Below, piece after piece: positions 7,757-11,643 of a stretch of 11,643 bases of DNA; position 1 is the first letter of the stretch; every line of letters begins with the position of its first letter. A program made the position numbers and the translations under genes. The notes beneath the pieces are model-generated. The model searched no databases, had not been told where the DNA came from, and saw only the letters and a program-made list of their open reading frames with translations. The DNA lies in assembly GCA_023423675.1 (NCBI GenBank), contig JAFAFD010000165.1, forward strand, positions 1 to 11,643, in the 5' to 3' direction. The DNA is from Pseudomonadota bacterium (lineage in GTDB: Bacteria; Pseudomonadota; Gammaproteobacteria; Xanthomonadales; Xanthomonadaceae).

Positions 7757-8182
7757 CTAGACCGGTGCCAGCGCGTTGAACGGCGCCCACGGCAGGTTGC
7801 GCAGCAGCGCATACCCCGGTAGCACCCACAACCAGAACTTCGGATTGGCCAGCCGCCGCATCAACGGATCCAGCACCTTCGGGCGCACGCCGGCGATGTG
7901 CAGCAGCATCAGAAACAACAGGGGCAGTGCGATGACCAGCAGCGGGTTCATCGCCATTGCGCCGGGCAGGTCGAAGTGGACCAGGGAATACAGGCAACGC
8001 GTGCTGCCGCAGCCGGGGCAATAGAAGCCGGTCAGCGCGTACAGCGGGCAGCTCGGCAACGGGTTGCCGGCGACGTACGGATTGACGTGGCGCAGGACCA
8101 CCGCAGCGCCGGCAGCCAGCCCGGACGCGGCCAACAGCGGCGCCCAGCGGGCCAGGCGTGATTGAACGGGAGGTGCGGGCAT
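7757..8182 (-). CDS. DUF2752 family membrane protein
   Basis: A 141-residue protein. The start ATG at 8182 is chosen for protein length and the first hydrophobic segment, but it has no clear ribosome site; a TTG at 8221 (13 residues longer) is the alternative. A basic N-terminus is followed by membrane helices at about 14-31, 74-98 and possibly 117-130. Between the first two lies the family mark CPGCGSTR (55-62), with a further Cys45 ten residues before it, forming a Cys-rich loop that could bind metal or form disulfides. The function of DUF2752 is not known. The gene lies 43 bases after the second CD225 gene, same strand, and such co-location of DUF2752 with CD225/dispanin proteins is seen in other bacteria, which suggests a shared membrane role. 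Its stop touches the outer SMAG element. Confidence 0.85.
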   Translation of the reverse strand: MPAPPVQSRLARWAPLLAASGLAAGAAVVLRHVNPYVAGNPLPSCPLYALTGFYCPGCGSTRCLYSLVHFDLPGAMAMNPLLVIALPLLFLMLLHIAGVRPKVLDPLMRRLANPKFWLWVLPGYALLRNLPWAPFNALAPV

Positions 8183-8225
8183 GCTGGGCGGGGAGCGGGC
8201 TTTTGGCGGGATCCCGTGCAATCCA

Positions 8226-8504
8226 TCAGTAGCCGCTGTTGCTCATGGCGCCGATGCCGCCCATCACAACGAAGAACAGCACATACAGAACGACCATGAT
8301 CAGCCAGGCAATGGCCGACCAGATCGCCCACTTCTTGGCCTTGTCCGCCGATTCCTGGGCACCGGCGACGTCACCGGCGGCCAGCTTGCCGTTGACCTGT
8401 GCGGCGTAGACGATCGACACGATGCCGACCGGCAGGCAGCAGAGCAGTGTGGACAGGATGGCCCAGACCAGATTGTTCGGGATGTACGGGGTGGTGGTGT
8501 TCAT
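8226..8504 (-). CDS. CD225/dispanin family small membrane protein (copy 2)
   Basis: A 92-residue protein with the dispanin layout. A short N-terminus is followed by a hydrophobic re-entrant helix with NNLVWAILSTLLCCLPVG (10-27) and IVSIVYAAQV. A conserved polar loop, VNGKLAAGDVAGAQESADKAKKWA (37-60), precedes a long C-terminal membrane helix (61-86). The adjacent cysteines Cys22 and Cys23 sit where eukaryotic IFITM proteins are palmitoylated. The ATG at 8504 has AGGA nine bases upstream. The bacterial members have no assigned activity. It is a close paralogue of the gene 36 bp upstream (8541-8828) and is followed by DUF2752, so all three are probably one transcript. Confidence 0.88.
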   Translation of the reverse strand: MNTTTPYIPNNLVWAILSTLLCCLPVGIVSIVYAAQVNGKLAAGDVAGAQESADKAKKWAIWSAIAWLIMVVLYVLFFVVMGGIGAMSNSGY

Positions 8505-8522
8505 GGTGCGGATTCCTCGTTG

Positions 8523-8537
8523 GGTGGTGGTGGTGGT
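8523..8537. repeat. (GGT)5 trinucleotide tract
   Basis: Five perfect GGT units fill the centre of the 36-bp gap between the two CD225 genes, directly after the stop of the first. On the coding strand the tract reads ACC repeated, between that stop and the ribosome site of the second gene. Short tracts of this kind can change length by slippage, but no coding frame would be affected here. Confidence 0.7.
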
Positions 8538-8540
8538 GAA

Positions 8541-8828
8541 TCAATGTTCGGAAAGAGCGCCCAGTACGGCGAGACCGCCAAACAGCCCGAGCCACAACAG
8601 GAACAGGACCGGAAGGGCGAGAGCAGAAGCCACTGCCCACCAGCCCGCCTTGCGCGATGCCGCGTAGGCCCCCGGCAGATCATCGGCGGCGCGCAGACCG
8701 TCGACCTGGGAGGCATACACGATCGATACCACGCCCAGCGGCAGACAGCAGAACAGCGTCGTCAGAATCGCCCAGACCAGATGGTTGGGGATGTAGACCG
8801 GACGGCTGAGCGATGGTGGTTGATTCAA
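8541..8828 (-). CDS. CD225/dispanin family small membrane protein (copy 1)
   Basis: A 95-residue protein with the same layout as copy 2: PNHLVWAILTTLFCCLPLG (14-32), VVSIVYASQVDGLRAADD, an alanine-rich amphipathic loop, and a long hydrophobic C-terminal helix (63-91). The likely start is TTG at 8828, because GGAG lies seven bases upstream and it is the only start that leaves the family N-terminus intact. Cys27 and Cys28 match the cysteine pair of copy 2. Compared with copy 2 the second helix is richer in Leu and Ala and the loop is less charged, so the copies have diverged. It heads the CD225-CD225-DUF2752 group, 175 bp downstream of the MFS-PlsC gene. Confidence 0.86.
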   Translation of the reverse strand: MNQPPSLSRPVYIPNHLVWAILTTLFCCLPLGVVSIVYASQVDGLRAADDLPGAYAASRKAGWWAVASALALPVLFLLWLGLFGGLAVLGALSEH

Positions 8829-8947
8829 AGCAAGACTCCATTCCTTGGCGGTTGGGCTGCAGTGTGCAGACCCGACCTCCCCCCTTTGGCTGCGTAATCT
8901 ACCGCAAGCGACGCCGTATGTATGCGTTTACATGCCCACCACGTATG

Positions 8948-8968
8948 GGCTGGCGGCCCGCGCCAGCC
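8948..8968. other. Perfect 8-bp stem-loop after the MFS-PlsC gene
   Basis: GGCTGGCG (8948-8955) pairs exactly with CGCCAGCC (8961-8968) around a five-base loop, 36 bases after the MFS-PlsC stop on the minus strand. No T-run follows, so it may be a rho-independent-like end without U tract or an mRNA 3' stabiliser. The remainder of the 8829-9003 spacer shows no clear promoter. Confidence 0.5.
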
Positions 8969-9003
8969 TATCCGGCTGCCATGCGCTTTCAGCGCTGGCG
9001 CGC

Positions 9004-10893
9004 TCATGCGTGGTCGCCGCGAAGGGCGCGGACCTGCGTTTCCAATGTCGGCGCATCGGTGCTGTGGCCATCCACGGGCGCGGCGGCCACCACCTGCACC
9101 GTGGCGCGGAAACGTCGTGGCACGCGCATGCGGCCCAGGCGCGTGTCGCGCCGGCTCCACATGCTCGACCACATGCCACGCAGCGCCATCGGCACCACCG
9201 GCACCGGACGCCGCTCCAGAATCTTCTCCACGCCGGACTTGAACGGCGCCATCGTGCCGTCCTTGGTCAGCGCACCTTCCGGGAAGATGCAGACCAGTTC
9301 GCCTTCGGCCAGCGCTGCATCGATCTCGTCGAACGCGCGCTGCATCAGCGCCGGATCTTCGCGTGCACCGGCAATGGGAATGGCCTTGGCAGTGCGGAAG
9401 ATCCAGCTCAGTACCGGGATGTTGAAGATCCTGTAGTACATGACGAAGCGCACCGGGCGCGGGATCGTCGCCGACAGGATCAGTGCATCCATGTAGCTGA
9501 CGTGGTTGCAGACCAGCAGCGCGGCGCCTTCGTCGGGCACGTTGGCTTCGATGCCGTGCGGGCGCAGCCGGTACAGCGTGCGCACCATCACCCAGCTGAG
9601 GAAGCGCATCAGGAATTCGGGGACGATGGTGAAGATGTAGATCGCCACGATGGCATTGGCGATGGCCAGGGCCAGGAACTGCTGCGGAATGGACCAGTGC
9701 AGCAGCTGGTGCGCGGCCAGCGACAGCAGTGCAGCAGCGACGATGAAGCCGGAGTTCTGGATGTTCAGCGCAGCGAACACGCGCGACATCTGTGCCTTCG
9801 GCGTGCGGCTCTGGATCAGCGCGAACAGCGGCACCACGAACACGCCGGTGAACAGGCCGATGCCGATCAGGTCGATGACGATGCGCACGCTGCCCGGCTG
9901 CTGCAGGAAGGCCAGTACGCCCAGGTTCTGCACGGTCGCCTCGCCGGTGCGGGCGAAGTACAGGTCCAGCAGGAAGGCGGTCATGCCGAACGCGCCCAGC
10001 GGCACCAGGCCGATTTCCACCGTGCGCGCCGACAGCTTCTCGCACAGCAGCGAGCCGACGCCGGTGCCGACCGAGAACAGCGCCAGCGCGAACAGGTACA
10101 GCTTGGGCTCGCCGCCGAGGTTGACCAGCGCGTAATTGGGCAGCTGCGAGGTCAGCACCGTGCCGACGAACCAGAACCAGGACACGCCGAGGATGGCGTT
10201 GCGCACCGCCTTCTGCTGCCGCGCCATGCGCAGCACCACCAGCGACTCGGGCAGCGGGTTCCAGTTGATCTTCAGGTCCGGATCGCCGGCATCGACGCGC
10301 GGGATCATCCGTGCGGCGAGGTTGCCGCAGATCGCCAGCGCGATGACCGCCGTTGCCGCCACGATCGGGCCGTGGCTGCCGGCCAGCAGGAACACCGAGC
10401 CGCCGATGATCATGCCGGACAGGATCGAGATCGAGGTGCCCATTTCGACCAGGCCGTTGCCGCCGGTCAGTTCCTCCGGCTTCAGCACCGAGGGCAGGAC
10501 CGAATATTTGACCGGCCCGAACAGGGTCGACTGCATGCCGGTGCAGAACAGCGCCACCAGCAGGAAGGGCAGGTTCTCGGTGATGAAGCCGATGGCCGCC
10601 AGCGACATGATCACGATCTCCATGGTGGTGGTGATCACTATCAGCCGCGATTTCTCAAGTTTGTCGGCGATCTGCCCGGCCAGGGCGGAGAACAGGAAGT
10701 AGGGCAGGATGAAGATGGCCGGTGCCAGCGTGGTGTACAGCGAGCGCTGCTCGTCCGATACGCCGAGGTAGAACAACAGGCCGATGATGGCTTGCCGGTA
10801 CACGTTGTCGTTGAAGGCGCCCAGCGCCTGCACGATGAAGAACGGCAGGAAGCGGCGCTGGCGCAGCAGGGCAAACTGGTTGTGACCGGACAT
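9004..10893 (-). CDS. MFS transporter-PlsC acyltransferase fusion (LplT/Aas-like)
   Basis: A 629-residue two-domain protein. The ATG at 10893 is chosen because a near-perfect AAGGAGG lies four bases upstream. Residues 1-430 form a major facilitator transporter of the LplT type, beginning FALLRQRRFLPFFIVQALGAFNDN (7-30) with the AFNDN motif and a loop LAGQIADKLEKSRL (71-84) between helices 2 and 3. Residues 440-629 are a PlsC-type acyltransferase with the catalytic His464 and Asp469 (NHVSYMDA) and the FPEG motif (537-540). In enterobacteria LplT flips lysophospholipids inward and Aas re-acylates them; Aas also carries an acyl-ACP synthetase domain that is absent here. The likely role is import and re-acylation of lysophospholipids, or remodelling of the inner membrane. 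Whether acyl-ACP is made by another gene cannot be seen in this window. Confidence 0.93.
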   Translation of the reverse strand: MSGHNQFALLRQRRFLPFFIVQALGAFNDNVYRQAIIGLLFYLGVSDEQRSLYTTLAPAIFILPYFLFSALAGQIADKLEKSRLIVITTTMEIVIMSLAAIGFITENLPFLLVALFCTGMQSTLFGPVKYSVLPSVLKPEELTGGNGLVEMGTSISILSGMIIGGSVFLLAGSHGPIVAATAVIALAICGNLAARMIPRVDAGDPDLKINWNPLPESLVVLRMARQQKAVRNAILGVSWFWFVGTVLTSQLPNYALVNLGGEPKLYLFALALFSVGTGVGSLLCEKLSARTVEIGLVPLGAFGMTAFLLDLYFARTGEATVQNLGVLAFLQQPGSVRIVIDLIGIGLFTGVFVVPLFALIQSRTPKAQMSRVFAALNIQNSGFIVAAALLSLAAHQLLHWSIPQQFLALAIANAIVAIYIFTIVPEFLMRFLSWVMVRTLYRLRPHGIEANVPDEGAALLVCNHVSYMDALILSATIPRPVRFVMYYRIFNIPVLSWIFRTAKAIPIAGAREDPALMQRAFDEIDAALAEGELVCIFPEGALTKDGTMAPFKSGVEKILERRPVPVVPMALRGMWSSMWSRRDTRLGRMRVPRRFRATVQVVAAAPVDGHSTDAPTLETQVRALRGDHA

Positions 10894-10895
10894 GG

Positions 10896-10904
10896 AACCT
10901 CCTT
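10896..10904 (-). promoter_or_regulatory. Strong ribosome binding site of the MFS-PlsC gene
   Basis: AAGGAGGTT on the minus strand ends two bases before the ATG at 10893, leaving four bases between the GG of AAGGAGG and the start codon. It decides the start over a possible one ten codons further upstream (10923). Confidence 0.75.
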
Positions 10905-10919
10905 GACCGGCGCAGCCTA

Positions 10920-10946
10920 GCATCCCTGCCTGTCAGGCAGGGATGC
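10920..10946. other. Perfect 13-bp inverted repeat upstream of MFS-PlsC
   Basis: Arms GCATCCCTGCCTG (10920-10932) and CAGGCAGGGATGC (10934-10946) are exact complements around a single T. As RNA it would fold with an 11-bp stem and a five-base loop. It lies between the SDR gene and the ribosome site of the MFS-PlsC gene, both on the minus strand. No T-run follows in that direction. It could be a terminator-like end for the SDR gene, an operator of dyad symmetry, or a REP-type element. Confidence 0.65.
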
Positions 10947-10947
10947 G

Positions 10948-10966
10948 GTAGGTGCGGACTCGCACC
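10948..10966 (+). repeat. SMAG-like element (GTAG head)
   Basis: GTAG (10948-10951) precedes a short stem, GTGCG / CGCAC (10952-10956, 10961-10965), with a four-base GACT loop. It shares the stretch GTRGGTGCGGAC with the neighbouring element in direct orientation. Confidence 0.6.
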
Positions 10967-10970
10967 TCCG

Positions 10971-10995
10971 GTGGGTGCGGACCGTTGGTCCGCAC
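10971..10995 (+). repeat. SMAG-like element (GTGG head)
   Basis: GTGG (10971-10974) precedes a perfect 9-bp hairpin, GTGCGGACC / GGTCCGCAC (10975-10983, 10987-10995), with loop GTT. The third base of the head is G rather than the usual A. It lies 22 bases after the stop of the SDR gene. Confidence 0.68.
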
Positions 10996-11017
10996 ATCTC
11001 AGCCACCCCACCAACGC

Positions 11018-11643
11018 TCACACGATATCGTCGACCACGCCACCATCCACGCGCAGGGCGGCGCCGGACGTGGCCGAGGCCTGCGCCGACGCCAGGTAGA
11101 CCACCATGTTGGCCACTTCCTCGACGGTGGCCGCGCGCTGGATCACCGAGGCGGGGCGGTGGGCCATGACGAATTCACGGCCGATCTGCTCCAGCGGCTT
11201 GCCGCTGCGTGCGCGTTCTTCCTCGAACATCGCCGCGAAGCCGTCGGACAGGGTCGGTCCGGGCAGCACCGCATTGACGGTGACGCCGCTGCCGGCCACG
11301 CGCTTGGCCAGGCCACGCGACAGCGACAGCTGGGCGGTCTTGCTGACCCCGTAATGGATCATGTCGGCCGGAATGTTGCGCGCCGATTCGGAGGAAATGA
11401 ACAGCACCCGGCCCCAGCCGGCATCGACCATGGCCGGCAGCAGGGCGCGGGCCAGGCGCACGCCGGACATCACGTTGGTCTGCCAGTAGCGCTCCCAGGT
11501 GGCGTCGTCGGTGTCGAAGAAATCCTGCGGGCCGAAGATGCCGGCGTTGTTGACCAGGATGTCGATCTTCGGCAGGCCGGCCAGCAGGGTCTCCACGCCG
11601 GCCGCGTCGGAAAGGTCGGCGGCCACGCCGATCACTTCGGCGC
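11018..11643 (-). CDS. Short-chain dehydrogenase/reductase (SDR), N-terminus outside window
   Basis: The visible 208 residues are the central and C-terminal parts of a classical SDR oxidoreductase; the frame runs open through the right edge, so the cofactor-binding TGxxxGxG lies outside. Seen are VAADLS (the Asp after beta-strand 3 that contacts adenine), NNAG in ILVNNAGIFG, the conserved Asn in the helix before the active site (WQTNVMSG), the catalytic Ser in FISSESA, the YxxxK pair in IHYGVSKTA, PGP after beta-strand 6, and the usual ending with a GAALRVDGGVVDDIV pattern. It is thus a probable NAD(P)(H)-dependent oxidoreductase; its substrate cannot be told. It is transcribed in the same direction as the MFS-PlsC gene but separated by 124 bp of hairpins, so it is likely a separate unit. 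Confidence 0.92.
   Translation of the reverse strand, partial: AEVIGVAADLSDAAGVETLLAGLPKIDILVNNAGIFGPQDFFDTDDATWERYWQTNVMSGVRLARALLPAMVDAGWGRVLFISSESARNIPADMIHYGVSKTAQLSLSRGLAKRVAGSGVTVNAVLPGPTLSDGFAAMFEEERARSGKPLEQIGREFVMAHRPASVIQRAATVEEVANMVVYLASAQASATSGAALRVDGGVVDDIV

Noticed and set aside
8183..8221. TTG start giving DUF2752 a 13-residue extension
   Set aside because: The added residues are proline-rich and unlike the family, and the ribosome site is no better; kept only as an alternative.
8845..10920. Long plus-strand open frame (691 codons) opposite the MFS-PlsC gene
   Set aside because: It is an antisense shadow: composition is rich in Gln, His, Arg and Asp with no domain, while the minus strand encodes a clear transporter and acyltransferase.

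Overview
The window looks like a piece of chromosome from a Stenotrophomonas species, most likely of the S. maltophilia complex. GC content is very high. The intergenic regions carry short hairpins led by the tetranucleotide GTAG, which match the SMAG (Stenotrophomonas maltophilia GTAG) REP-like elements described for that group. Gene content (ErpA, NudC, AmpE, DUF4126, DUF6776, bactofilin, a degenerate REC-GGDEF-EAL protein) fits the Xanthomonadaceae. No phage, transposase, CRISPR array or tRNA is seen. Most of the window is ordinary core genome.

Left part, minus strand (1-3654). Three genes are read leftwards: a DUF4126 membrane protein (3654-3037), a REC-GGDEF-EAL protein resembling FimX (2992-1109), and a membrane-anchored hybrid histidine kinase that runs off the left edge (1108-1). 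The last two abut in the same frame, with TGA followed directly by GTG. The kinase is the natural candidate to phosphorylate the receiver of its neighbour, whose GGDEF and EAL domains have lost their catalytic residues and may bind rather than make or break c-di-GMP.

Middle, plus strand (3835-7521). A tight group encodes a DUF6776 coiled-coil membrane protein, a bactofilin and the iron-sulfur carrier ErpA. After short gaps come NudC (NAD(H)/NAD-RNA Nudix hydrolase) and AmpE (inner-membrane protein usually tied to the AmpD/beta-lactamase induction pathway). AmpD is not adjacent here.

Convergent junction (7518-7760). About 240 bp is almost entirely hairpins: four SMAG elements arranged as two inverted pairs, plus internal stem-loops. 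The outer elements touch the stop codons of ampE and of the convergent DUF2752 gene.

Right part, minus strand (7757-11643). Reading leftwards, there is an SDR oxidoreductase (N-terminus outside the window), a spacer with SMAG-like hairpins and a perfect 13-bp palindrome, an MFS-PlsC acyltransferase fusion (LplT/Aas-like but without the AMP-binding domain), two tandem CD225/dispanin small membrane proteins, and a DUF2752 membrane protein. The CD225-CD225-DUF2752 set is the least understood part of the window and may be a small membrane system of unknown function.
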